Shown here: one piece after another, positions 15,577 through 23,636 of the stretch
How positions within the stretch are numbered: position 1 is the first letter of the stretch
Layout of the letters: the number at the start of each line of letters is the position of its first letter
Source: Gemmata sp051859125
Lineage (GTDB): Bacteria; Planctomycetota; Planctomycetia; Gemmatales; Gemmataceae
Reading direction: 5' to 3'
DNA length: 64,000 bases
Assembly (NCBI RefSeq): GCF_051859125.1
Contig: NZ_JBHYGG010000057.1
Span: 12,600 to 76,599, forward strand
Notes under the pieces: generated by a model
Databases searched by the model: none
Told to the model about the DNA's origin: nothing
What the model saw: only the letters and a program-made list of their open reading frames with translations
Made by a program: the position numbers and the translations under genes

Positions 15577-17121
15577 TCAGGCGCGGATGGCGACGGGCTC
15601 GGGACTGACCCGGACCACGACCGGGGCCGCGACCAGCACGGGCGTCGGGCGGGCGCCGGGCCGCGGGGCGGGGGCGATGAGGCCGGCGGCGTGGAACTCG
15701 AACGTCTCGATGAGCCGGGCGACGAGCGCGAACGCCTCGGCCAGCGGGCGGCCGTCGCGGGGGATCGTGACCGCCAGTTGGCCGATCGGGGCGCCGCTCT
15801 TGCCCAGGAGCGGGACCTCGAGTTGCAGGAACTTGAGGGCGAGTTCGGCGGCGGAGCTGTCCCACCGGGCGTGGTAGTTCTCGCGCAGGGCCGGCGCGTT
15901 CACGTCGAGCCTGAGGGACTGGACCCCGAGGCCGCGGGCGAGGGCGGTGAGTTCCGCCCACGCCGCGCCCCAGTCGCGGGACCCCTGGAGCCGCACGGCC
16001 AGGCCCCACGCGCTCGCGTCGCGGACGAACACCTTGCGGACGATCTTCGCCACGCGGGCGCGGATCAGGCCCAGCTCGGAGTGCCCGAACAGCTTGCACG
16101 TGACGAGCGAGGCGACGACCCCGGCGGCGGCGAGCAGGGCGTACAGGTCGTTGCTCCAGGCGATGCTCCCGAGCGCCCCGGCGGCGGCGAACGTCCCGAG
16201 GGCGGCCACGACGGCCAGGACCCGCTTCGGGGTCAGGCCGCGGTCGAGCATCCGGTGGTGGATGTGGCCGCAGTCGGCCTGCGCCAGCCCGCGGCCGGTC
16301 AGCTTGCGGCGGACGATCGCGGCGGCGGTGTCGAACGCGGGTAGGACGAGGATGGCCAGCGGGGCGCACAGGGAGATCATGGCCGGCCCCTTGAGGGAGT
16401 CCGGGATCGCCACCGCCCCGACGACGAGCCCAATGAGCATGCTCCCCGCGTCGCCCATGTAGATCGTGGCCGGCGGCAGGTTCCACCAGAGGAACCCGAA
16501 CACCGCCCCGGCCAGCGCCAGGGCCACGCTCGCCGCGAACACGTGCCCGCCGATGGCGGCGATGACCGCGAACGTCACGAGCGCGATGCACCCGACCGTG
16601 CCGAGCAGGCCGTCCATGCCGTCGATCAGGTTCAGCGCGTTCACGCACGCGAGGAGCCAGAACACGGTGAACGGCCCGGCGAGCCGGCCCAGGTCGATCA
16701 CGAACCCGAACACGCCGACGCTGTGGATGACGAAGTCGCCGCCGGCCACGAGCGTCGTGATGGCCAGGAACTGGCCCCCGAGCTTGTACCGGGCGCGGAG
16801 GTTGAACCGGTCGTCGACGACGCCGACGCCGGTGATGAGTACGGCCCCGGCGAGGAGCGCGAGCGTCTTGCGGGGGTCGGCGGTGAGGGCGGCGGCCACG
16901 GCGGGGTCGAGCAACGCGACGGCCGCGAGGGTCACGAGGGCCGCGGCGAGGACCGCGACGCCCCCGGCCACGGGGACCGGTGCGGCCTGCCCCTTCCGCT
17001 GCCCGTCGGGCTTATCGACCAGCCCGGCCCGGCGCGCGACGCCCCGGGCGAGGCCGGTCGACAGGAGCCCGACCCCGGCCCCGAGGGCGAGGAGGGCGGT
17101 CACAGTTTCATGGGCGAACAT
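15577..17121 (-). CDS. Polyprenyl-phosphate sugar-1-phosphate transferase (WecA/MraY family) with C-terminal extension
   Basis: This integral membrane enzyme would transfer a HexNAc-1-phosphate from a UDP-sugar to undecaprenyl phosphate, starting polysaccharide synthesis. Catalytic motifs are VGVVDDRFNLR (Mg site), NALNLIDGMDGLLG, MGDAGSM and HIHHRMLDRGLTPKR, the last typical of WecA rather than MraY. About ten transmembrane segments fill residues 1-340. The final 170 residues (from about 345) are soluble, contain a WGLAVRLQGSRDWGAAWAEL region and are not part of the standard fold. It lies near the exosortase gene, suggesting a surface-polysaccharide role. The specific sugar is unknown. Confidence 0.88.
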   Translation of the reverse strand: MFAHETVTALLALGAGVGLLSTGLARGVARRAGLVDKPDGQRKGQAAPVPVAGGVAVLAAALVTLAAVALLDPAVAAALTADPRKTLALLAGAVLITGVGVVDDRFNLRARYKLGGQFLAITTLVAGGDFVIHSVGVFGFVIDLGRLAGPFTVFWLLACVNALNLIDGMDGLLGTVGCIALVTFAVIAAIGGHVFAASVALALAGAVFGFLWWNLPPATIYMGDAGSMLIGLVVGAVAIPDSLKGPAMISLCAPLAILVLPAFDTAAAIVRRKLTGRGLAQADCGHIHHRMLDRGLTPKRVLAVVAALGTFAAAGALGSIAWSNDLYALLAAAGVVASLVTCKLFGHSELGLIRARVAKIVRKVFVRDASAWGLAVRLQGSRDWGAAWAELTALARGLGVQSLRLDVNAPALRENYHARWDSSAAELALKFLQLEVPLLGKSGAPIGQLAVTIPRDGRPLAEAFALVARLIETFEFHAAGLIAPAPRPGARPTPVLVAAPVVVRVSPEPVAIRA

Positions 17122-17278
17122 GCCGGCTCTCTTCGGTGAAGATGAACAGGGTGTTAATCTGGGGGAGAGAGGCCAGGTGTTACGGGGGACATTCTAACAC
17201 GCCCCCGAATTGGTCGTGAACCGCAAAAACTGGGAAAATCACTTATCTCGCAAGAACTACGAAGCGAACGGTCGGAGA

Positions 17279-18898
17279 TTATTGTCCGCGTTCCTGCACC
17301 GTCCCGCCCTGCGGGTCGGCCCACGGGCACGCCCGGTACAACTCGCCCGCGACGCGCCCGGCGAGGCCGAGCGTCTGCGTGCGGATCGTTGCGCCGTCAC
17401 CCCAAAGTGGTGTTCCCAGTAGAACAACGAGGCGACCTGTCACGGCCGGCCGCTCCCGCCGGAACAATCGCTCCCCGAGCCACTCGTGGGCCGCGCCTCC
17501 GGTCGCCTGCGCCCGCTGCTCGTCGGCCGCATCCCACACCCGCCGCCCCTCTTGCGTCCAGTACAGGATCAGTTGCCGGTCGGTGTCGCGGCCCCCGGGA
17601 GCCGTGCGGACGAACTCGCGGAGCGTGACCGGGACCGAGCCGGGGCCGCCGCCCAGCGGGACCGGAACCGTGTCGCGGACCGTCTGGCGGAACCCGCGGT
17701 TCGGCCAGCACACGTCGGGGTGGTGGTAGCCGTTGACCATCCGCTGCGACGACCAGTAGATCACCCAGACGTGAACGGTGTACCCGAGGTCGCTGTACTC
17801 GCGGCGGGTGATCGCGTCGGCCGAGAGGACGGACCGCACGTCGTCCGGCACGGGCAGGTCGGTCCCCCGCCACCGGTCGAGGGCGTGCGGGATCTGCTCG
17901 ATGGGTGCCGACGCGAGCACCTCCTGCTCGGCCCCGGTCCCGAGGAACTGCGCGGCGACGGTCGCAACCGCCGAGGAGATCAGGACAACGGTCGCCGGGC
18001 GCGGCACGAGCGGGGGCGGGCCGTGGGGAAGGGCCGGTTCCGGCGCCGGTGCCAGCGCAGCGGGTCGCGGCCGCAAGAGGTGCGCCAGGGCGACGATCAA
18101 CCCGAGGCCGAGCAGGACCATCAAGACGCCGAACGCTTCGTGCCAGTTCCCGCGGACGTAGTCCGCCCCGGCGCGCTCCTGGATCACCCCGCTCGCGACG
18201 ACGCGGGCCGCGTTCACCGCGGCGATCACCGGGACCGACAGCAGCACGAGCGCCGCCCCGCGAACCGGCCCGAACCCGCGCCACCACGCGACGAACGCCG
18301 CGATCGCCGTGAGCGCCGTGACCGACCGCACCCCGCTGCACGCCTCCGCGACGCCGAGGTCGCCACCGGGTAGACTCAGCACGAACCCGTGCCGCTCGAC
18401 GGCGATGCCGAGCACCGGGAGCGCCCACGCGGCGACGGTGGTGGTCCCGGTTTGCAGCACGAGCTGCAGCGGCACGAGGACGCGGAGCGGCACCGGGAGG
18501 GCGAAGAAGACGAACCCGAGCGGGAACGCGAGCCGCCGGAGGTGCCGCGGCCCGACCGCAACCAGAACGAGTCCGCCCGCCGCCAGCACCCACACGGCCG
18601 TGAGCCACCAGAGGACGACCGGCTTCGGCACCACTTGAGCCTGGAGGAACCACCCGACGGGGAACGCCGCCGCACCGACGAGCAGCGGGAGGTAGCCGAG
18701 TCGGGACGGGGCGGGGGAGAGGTGCGCGACCGCGGGCCAGACGCTCCACGCGGCGTACGCGGCCCCGGCGAGGATCAGGAACCGGTCGACGTACTCGGGG
18801 TTCGCCCCCCAGAACCGGGCGAGCGAGCAGACGAGCGCCACGCCACCGGCGGCGAGGACCACAGCGGCGACCGGCGGCCTGGAGCGATTGATCGACAT
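17279..18898 (-). CDS. Exosortase fused to an EpsI domain
   Basis: Exosortases are membrane cysteine transpeptidases thought to process PEP-CTERM-type tails, usually beside exopolysaccharide genes. The N-terminal part has about eight transmembrane helices and the family triad: Cys187 in EACSGVRS, Arg232 in NAARV and His253 in NWHEAFG. From about residue 300 a periplasmic EpsI domain follows, with LDRWRGTDLPVPDD and YHHPDVCWPNRGFR. The ATG at 18898 opens MSINRSRPP. The 539-residue fusion resembles single-chain exosortase/EpsI proteins. No protein with a clear PEP-CTERM tail is seen in the window. Confidence 0.88.
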   Translation of the reverse strand: MSINRSRPPVAAVVLAAGGVALVCSLARFWGANPEYVDRFLILAGAAYAAWSVWPAVAHLSPAPSRLGYLPLLVGAAAFPVGWFLQAQVVPKPVVLWWLTAVWVLAAGGLVLVAVGPRHLRRLAFPLGFVFFALPVPLRVLVPLQLVLQTGTTTVAAWALPVLGIAVERHGFVLSLPGGDLGVAEACSGVRSVTALTAIAAFVAWWRGFGPVRGAALVLLSVPVIAAVNAARVVASGVIQERAGADYVRGNWHEAFGVLMVLLGLGLIVALAHLLRPRPAALAPAPEPALPHGPPPLVPRPATVVLISSAVATVAAQFLGTGAEQEVLASAPIEQIPHALDRWRGTDLPVPDDVRSVLSADAITRREYSDLGYTVHVWVIYWSSQRMVNGYHHPDVCWPNRGFRQTVRDTVPVPLGGGPGSVPVTLREFVRTAPGGRDTDRQLILYWTQEGRRVWDAADEQRAQATGGAAHEWLGERLFRRERPAVTGRLVVLLGTPLWGDGATIRTQTLGLAGRVAGELYRACPWADPQGGTVQERGQ

Positions 18899-18919
18899 GT
18901 GGAGTGTCGAGGTGACCGA

Positions 18920-18947
18920 GGCGAGCCGGGAGCGTGAGCGACCGGAG
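18920..18947 (+). repeat. Single arm of the GGCGAGCCGGGAGCG palindrome family
   Basis: This 28-base segment differs at one position from the left arm at 6207-6234. It lies upstream of the exosortase gene. A partial mirrored GCTCCCGG follows at about 18970. Confidence 0.75.
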
Positions 18948-19023
18948 GGCCGTTCCGCCGGGCGCGGAAGCTCCCGGCACGCCAGTCGGGGCGTGGGCAC
19001 GGACGCCCCCATGCTACCACGGC

Positions 19024-20157
19024 TCACTTCGCTGCGTAAGCCTTCTGGAACGCGGCGACGCCGGCCCCGGGCTCGACCTTGAACCCGCTCTCGACGAGCA
19101 CCAGCTCCAGCGCGCTGAGCGCGCCCAGCACGTCGAAGGCGTCGGTGTACCCCATGTGCGACAGCCGCCAGATCTTCCCCTTCATGTTGTCCTGGCCGTC
19201 GGCGAGCTTGAACCCGTACTGCTTCTCCATCTTCTTCAGCGTGCCGCTGCCGTCCACGCCGGCCGGCACGGTGATGACCGTGAGCCCGCTGTTCGGCCGC
19301 TCGGCGAATAGTTCCAGCCCCATCGCCTTCACCCCGGCCCGGCACGCGGCCGCGACGCGGTCGTGCCGCGCCCACAGGTTCTCGATCCCTTCGGTGCGGA
19401 TGCGCTTCAGGCTCGCGCGCTGGGCGCGGATCAGCGTGTTCGCGGGCGTGAACGGCGTGTCGCTCTCGGCGTACGACTTCTTGTACCGCCGCAGGTCGAA
19501 GTAGAAGCTGCGGATCGGGGTGGCGTCGATCTTCTTCCACGCCTTCTCGGACACGCTCACGAACGCGAGCCCCGGCGGGAGCATGAGCGCCTTCTGCGAC
19601 CCGGTGACGCAGATGTCGATGCCCCACGCGTCGACCTTGCACTCCATCGCGCCCATGCCGCTGATCGCGTCCACGATCAGCAGCGCGTCGGTCCTGGCGA
19701 CGAGCTTGCCGAACGCCTCGACGTCGTGGCCGACGCCGGTGCTGGTCTCGCTGAGCGTGGCGAACACGGCCTTCGCGTCCGGGTTCGCGGCGAGCGCGGC
19801 GGCGAGCATCTCCGGGGTCACGGCCTTGCCGTAGGGCACCTCGACGGCGACGACGTTCGCGGCGAACGCCTTGAGCACGCCCCGCCACCGCTCGCCCCAC
19901 CGGCCGGCCGTCAGCAGGACGGCCTTCTCGCCCGCGGCCAAGGCGTTCGCGACGGCTGCTTCCATCCCGCCGGTGCCCGAACTGGTGAGCGTGAGGACCG
20001 GCTGCGCCGTCTGGAACACGTACTTCAGGTCCTCCGACACCTCGGCCAGAACCGCCTTGGCCTCCTGCGAGCGGTGGTACGTCACCGGCCGCGCCAGTTC
20101 GAGGAGCGACTCTTCCGGGACCGGGGTCGGGCCGGGGGTGAACAGTCGGGCCTTCAT
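19024..20157 (-). CDS. Class V aminotransferase (serine/alanine--glyoxylate type)
   Basis: This is a PLP-dependent transaminase of the small-subunit class V group. It opens KARLFTPGPTPVPEESLLEL, has the cofactor region SSGTGGMEAAVANAL, the Asp of LLIVDAISGMGA, and the PLP lysine in VTGSQKALMLPPG (Lys189). At 377 residues it matches family size. AAAGGA lies about 10 bases upstream of ATG 20157. The family contains serine-glyoxylate and alanine-glyoxylate transaminases as well as hydrogenase small-subunit-like proteins, so the exact amino donor is not determined. No linked glyoxylate genes are visible. Confidence 0.88.
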   Translation of the reverse strand: MKARLFTPGPTPVPEESLLELARPVTYHRSQEAKAVLAEVSEDLKYVFQTAQPVLTLTSSGTGGMEAAVANALAAGEKAVLLTAGRWGERWRGVLKAFAANVVAVEVPYGKAVTPEMLAAALAANPDAKAVFATLSETSTGVGHDVEAFGKLVARTDALLIVDAISGMGAMECKVDAWGIDICVTGSQKALMLPPGLAFVSVSEKAWKKIDATPIRSFYFDLRRYKKSYAESDTPFTPANTLIRAQRASLKRIRTEGIENLWARHDRVAAACRAGVKAMGLELFAERPNSGLTVITVPAGVDGSGTLKKMEKQYGFKLADGQDNMKGKIWRLSHMGYTDAFDVLGALSALELVLVESGFKVEPGAGVAAFQKAYAAK

Positions 20158-20371
20158 CTCTGCTCGTCCTTTCTGGAGAAGTTCGTCCGGATGGGGTAGT
20201 TGTATTCCCCGCGTGGAGGACGCGACACCCGGAACGGGGTTCGCGCGAAGCTGTAGGGGTCGCGCGGGTGCGGGCGGGCGGGTCGCCGCGGCGGGGGGAG
20301 TCGCCGGGGTTATGCCCGTTCTGTCGCGGGGCCGATGTGCGAGCATGGACGTCGTTCCGCCGGAGTCTCGC

Positions 20372-21139
20372 ATGCGCCCCGCCCTCGTCTTGGTTCTCGC
20401 GCTCACCGGCCCGGGGTGCGCGACGTTCGCCACGAAGCCGCCGACCCCGGCGGACGACCTGACGCCCGCCCAACTCCTTGCGGTACCGGCCCCGCCGAAC
20501 GAGCGGTACTTCCTCATCGTGTTCGGGTCGGAATCGAAGCCCAAGACGCCGAAGTACACGCACTCGTGGGCGACGGTCGTGAAGGTGACCGACCTCGGCG
20601 CGGGGGTTGTGCCCGCGGTCGAGCAAAGCACGATCAGTTGGATGCCGGCGACGCTCGACATCCGCCCGCGGAACTTCCGCGTCGAGCCCGGGGTGAACCT
20701 GGACCTGCACGCGTCGGTCCGCGGGATGCTCGAGCACGACGAAACGGTCGCGATGTGGGGGCCGTACGAGATCTGGCACGGCGCGTACCAGCGGTTCTTG
20801 ACCCAGAAGGCGTTCATCGACTCCGGCGCGATCGGGTACCAGTGCATCGACTCGCTCGGCGAGGCGGCCCGGTGCGGCAACGGCTCCGACTGCATCCACG
20901 CGATCACGGACATGGACCCGCTCTACAGCCGGAGCCGCTACCCGCTCTCGTTCTTCGGCATCGGTGCGAGCCGCCACGCCGTGCGGCAGATCATGAGCCG
21001 CGGCGCGGTCATCGACCCGGACCGCACCCACGACTGCCTGCTCCCGGCGCTGGGCCTCGACCAGTACCCGATCGAGCGGCAGGAGTACCGCGGGCCGAAG
21101 AAGGCGTTCGACCCCGCGGCGATCGCCGCCGGCCGGTGA
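20372..21139 (+). CDS. Secreted lipoprotein of unknown function
   Basis: The 255-residue product begins MRPALVLVLALTGPGCATF, a lipoprotein signal with lipobox-like TGPGC (Cys17). GGAG lies 9 bases before the ATG at 20372. The mature part contains ERYFLIVFGSESKPKTPKYT, THSWATVVKV and repeated Tyr/Trp-rich stretches such as WGPYEIWHGAYQRF, plus two close Cys (ARCGNGSDC). I do not recognise a family. It diverges from the aminotransferase gene, and a strong hairpin follows at 21167. Confidence 0.75.
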   Translation: MRPALVLVLALTGPGCATFATKPPTPADDLTPAQLLAVPAPPNERYFLIVFGSESKPKTPKYTHSWATVVKVTDLGAGVVPAVEQSTISWMPATLDIRPRNFRVEPGVNLDLHASVRGMLEHDETVAMWGPYEIWHGAYQRFLTQKAFIDSGAIGYQCIDSLGEAARCGNGSDCIHAITDMDPLYSRSRYPLSFFGIGASRHAVRQIMSRGAVIDPDRTHDCLLPALGLDQYPIERQEYRGPKKAFDPAAIAAGR

Positions 21140-21166
21140 ACCTCGCCGCGAGCGCCGGTGTCCGAT

Positions 21167-21198
21167 GAGAAGCCCGCCCGTGTTGGGGCGGGCTTCTC
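21167..21198 (+). terminator. Hairpin terminator after the lipoprotein gene
   Basis: GAGAAGCCCGCCC (21167-21179) pairs perfectly with 21186-21198 across a 6-base loop, 27 bases after the stop. No long T-run follows. Confidence 0.65.
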
Positions 21199-21288
21199 GC
21201 GTTGAAGGGAGGTGACCCGTGCGTGCCCGTGTGAAAGCGGTCGGTGGCGTCGCAGGTCCATCCCTTTCCATTCGAGGCGACGACTCAA

Positions 21289-21681
21289 ATGAGTCGCAGG
21301 CGGCAACGATCCGATGACTTGACCCGACTCGCGGGCGACCTGGGCGGCGAGGACGGGACCGACCCGAAGGAGTTCCACGCGAAGCCGTGGAACACGCCGA
21401 AGCAGGCGGGCCGCAAGGCACTCCAGCTCTGTGCCCAGGTGAGGGACGCGCTGCACCAGGCGCTCGCGGGGTGCGGCGACCCGGTGCTGCAAGCACTGAC
21501 CGTGGCGTCGGTGGAACCGGCCCCGCACACGGGGCGGCTGCTCGTGGTGCTGTCCGCACCCGACGCCGCCCGGGAACCGGTGGAAGCGTCGGTGTCCCGG
21601 GCGGCGGGGTTCTTGCGGACGGAAGTGGCGGCCGCAATCTGCCGCCGCCACGCCCCCGAGGTGGTGTTCGAGGTGCTGTGA
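21289..21681 (+). CDS. rbfA: Ribosome-binding factor A-like protein
   Basis: RbfA is a KH-fold assembly factor of the 30S subunit acting late in 16S processing. The 130-residue protein has LTVASVEPAPHTGRLLVVLSA, then SRAAGFLRTEVAAAICRRHAPEVVFEV, which matches the RbfA helix-strand ending (A.GFLR.E.A..L..R..PE..F). ATG 21289 is preceded by GAGG at 21274-21277. The usual neighbours nusA, infB and truB are absent, so this copy is detached from the classic operon. The N-terminal 30 residues are less conserved in appearance. Confidence 0.8.
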   Translation: MSRRRQRSDDLTRLAGDLGGEDGTDPKEFHAKPWNTPKQAGRKALQLCAQVRDALHQALAGCGDPVLQALTVASVEPAPHTGRLLVVLSAPDAAREPVEASVSRAAGFLRTEVAAAICRRHAPEVVFEVL

Positions 21682-21683
21682 AC

Positions 21684-21717
21684 CCGCGGGCCGCCGGATC
21701 ACTCCGGCGGCCCGCGG
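21684..21717 (+). terminator. Hairpin after rbfA
   Basis: CCGCGGGCCGCCGGA (21684-21698) pairs perfectly over 15 bases with 21703-21717, loop TCAC, beginning 2 bases after the stop codon. Confidence 0.65.
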
Positions 21718-21776
21718 CCGGTACTGCGGTGCCGTGGGTGGTCGGGGGCCGGCCTGTGGTTCGTTGCCCGCGTTGC

Positions 21777-22814
21777 TCAGATCGTCCCCCAATTCAGTTG
21801 GCGAAAGTCCCCGCGGCGCGCCGCTGCGGCATCGACGAACACGTGCAGTTTCTCGCCGAAGTGCCAGTGGAGCGCCTCGTTGTCCGACAACTCGAACAGC
21901 TCCAGGTGCGACGACGGAACGTCGGCGAAGCGGAGGTCCGGTGCCCACTGCGAGCACACCGACGGCCGGTACCGCGACGCGAGGTAGTGCGGCTTCTCGG
22001 CGCGATCGCCCGACAGAACCCAATCGATGCGATCGTCCCCGGCGGCGTCGAACTCGCCGAGCGTGCCGGCGAGTGCGTCGAACCACCCCGGGTAGCGCAC
22101 CGCTTCGACGAGCCGGACCGGGCGCGTGGGGTCGGTCGGGAACCGCACGTTACCGATCTGGGCGGGATTGAACGCGTACGGCTCGGGCGGGCGGGTGCAT
22201 GCGAGCGGGACGCCGGGCGGGGTGTAGCGGAGTTCGAGCCCGCGCGGGTGGTTCTCCGGGTAGAAGAACAGGCTCAACAGGCCGGCCGTAGGGAGGAGGT
22301 TCTGGCAGAGGGTGTCGGCGAGGTCGGCGAGGTTGATCTGACCGAGGAAGAGCATCGGCCAGCGGCCGCCGCAGAGGTCGTCATTACACATTGGCCAGGG
22401 GGTTCCAACGGGCAGGTCCGGCACGCCGCCGGCGCGACTGGCGGCCGGGGCAACGCGGGACATCGACTGTCGCGGCAGCAGGTCCAGGCGCACGCAGACT
22501 TGCCCGGCGTTGAGGAGCGTCGGGAGGTGCGGTTCGAGACCCCCGACCACGGCCGGTCGATCGCGGAGCCGCCGCCGCGGGCCGAGGCCGACGAGTTCGT
22601 CCCAGTCGGCCGAAACGCCCTGGGGTCGTGCCGGGAGCCGCCTCCCACTCCTGTAGGCGGTCGTGAACCCGCGCAGGTACGCGCCGCGGGGGTCGTCGTG
22701 TTCCTCGAGCCAGTCGGTGTAGGCGTCCAGCGCGAGCGTGTCGCCCAACTGGCCGGTCAGCGCCCGCAACAGGGCTCGCTCGTCGGCCGACCGAGGCGCG
22801 CGTTCCGGTGGCAT
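21777..22814 (-). CDS. TIGR02996 domain fused to a DUF1963-type domain
   Basis: Residues 10-55 (RSADERALLRALTGQLGDTL ... YTDWLEEHDDPRGAYLRGF) carry the short TIGR02996 module common in Gemmataceae. After a linker the remaining 270 residues resemble DUF1963/YwqG: SRAGGVPDLPVGTPWPMC, RWPMLFLGQINLADLA, GLLSLFFYP and a C-terminal HLELFELSDNEALHWHFGE. DUF1963 proteins are soluble and of unknown function. The 345-residue protein is read from ATG 22814. It is co-oriented with the Uma2 gene 23 bases upstream, so they may form one transcript. Confidence 0.8.
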   Translation of the reverse strand: MPPERAPRSADERALLRALTGQLGDTLALDAYTDWLEEHDDPRGAYLRGFTTAYRSGRRLPARPQGVSADWDELVGLGPRRRLRDRPAVVGGLEPHLPTLLNAGQVCVRLDLLPRQSMSRVAPAASRAGGVPDLPVGTPWPMCNDDLCGGRWPMLFLGQINLADLADTLCQNLLPTAGLLSLFFYPENHPRGLELRYTPPGVPLACTRPPEPYAFNPAQIGNVRFPTDPTRPVRLVEAVRYPGWFDALAGTLGEFDAAGDDRIDWVLSGDRAEKPHYLASRYRPSVCSQWAPDLRFADVPSSHLELFELSDNEALHWHFGEKLHVFVDAAAARRGDFRQLNWGTI

Positions 22815-22837
22815 GTCGTTCCCCGAGTCGTCGGCCG

Positions 22838-23518
22838 TTACTGCGGCAGCTTCGCGGCGAGTTGCCGCGCCCACGCGCGGACCGCCCGGTAGAGCGGCGT
22901 CTGGTCGCCGGCCTCGCGGCCCCGCTTCACGAACGTGACGAGGTCCGCGGACGCGACGAGCGGGAACGACCGGCTGTGCGATGCGATTTGGTACTTCTTC
23001 CCGCTCAGGACGTGGAACGTCAGCGTGTCGTCCTTCAGCCGCCACACCTCGGGCACACCGAGCTTCCGGTAAATGGCGAGGCGCTTCATCGAACTCCGCG
23101 ACACGTCCACCTCGATCGCGAGGTCGGGCGGCGGGTGAACGGTCAGGTCCAGGTCGCGAACCCCTGCGAGCTTCGCGGCGTTCGCGAGCCAAAAGATGTC
23201 GTCCGCCTCGATCCCCTTCATGACCTTCTTGAGTTTCAGTGTGGTCGAGCCGCCCGGGAGTACGGGAACCCCGAGTTCCTCGGCGAGGATGGGGACGAAC
23301 ATCGCCAGGAGTCGGTCGCCGCGGTCGTGATCGAAGCTCGGGACCATGATCTCCAGCTCCCCGCGGTCGTAGGTCACTCGGATGCCGCGCTTGTCCCCGA
23401 ACGCCTTGAGGACGCTCTCGTACATGTCCCACGGGACGTTCGCGATCCGCACGGCCCGGCCGGGCTTGCGGCGGCGGGGTTGGGCGGCCGCGGGATCGGG
23501 GGTGGTCGTCGGCGTCAC
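22838..23518 (-). CDS. Uma2-family (PD-(D/E)XK-like) nuclease-fold protein
   Basis: This 226-residue protein has the Uma2 layout: YESVLKAFGDKRGIRVTYDRGELEIMVPS, HDRGDRLLAMFVPILAEELGVP, GIEADDIFWLANA, PPDLAIEVDVSRSSMKRLAIYRKLGVPEVWR and an RSFPL region. The restriction-endonuclease-like fold predicts a metal site from the DLAIEVD acids. Uma2 proteins are abundant in cyanobacteria and planctomycetes, with unproven substrates. GTG 23518 is preceded by GGAGG with 8-base spacing. It diverges from the PQQ-repeat gene on the other strand. Confidence 0.88.
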   Translation of the reverse strand: MTPTTTPDPAAAQPRRRKPGRAVRIANVPWDMYESVLKAFGDKRGIRVTYDRGELEIMVPSFDHDRGDRLLAMFVPILAEELGVPVLPGGSTTLKLKKVMKGIEADDIFWLANAAKLAGVRDLDLTVHPPPDLAIEVDVSRSSMKRLAIYRKLGVPEVWRLKDDTLTFHVLSGKKYQIASHSRSFPLVASADLVTFVKRGREAGDQTPLYRAVRAWARQLAAKLPQ

Positions 23519-23636
23519 GGTTCGGTCCTCCGGGGGCGCTCCCGATGATAACCCAAGTCCCTGACTGCTGTAAGCCGCGGTGCGGTGGCGCGGTATCTTG
23601 AGACCTATTCGCCTTCGGAACTCGCCCGGAGCCGCC

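Noticed and set aside
17279..21637. One continuous minus-strand frame of more than 1,400 codons
   Set aside because: Only its downstream part, up to 18898, is a real gene (the exosortase). The remainder lies over genes read in other frames, so it is not one large protein.
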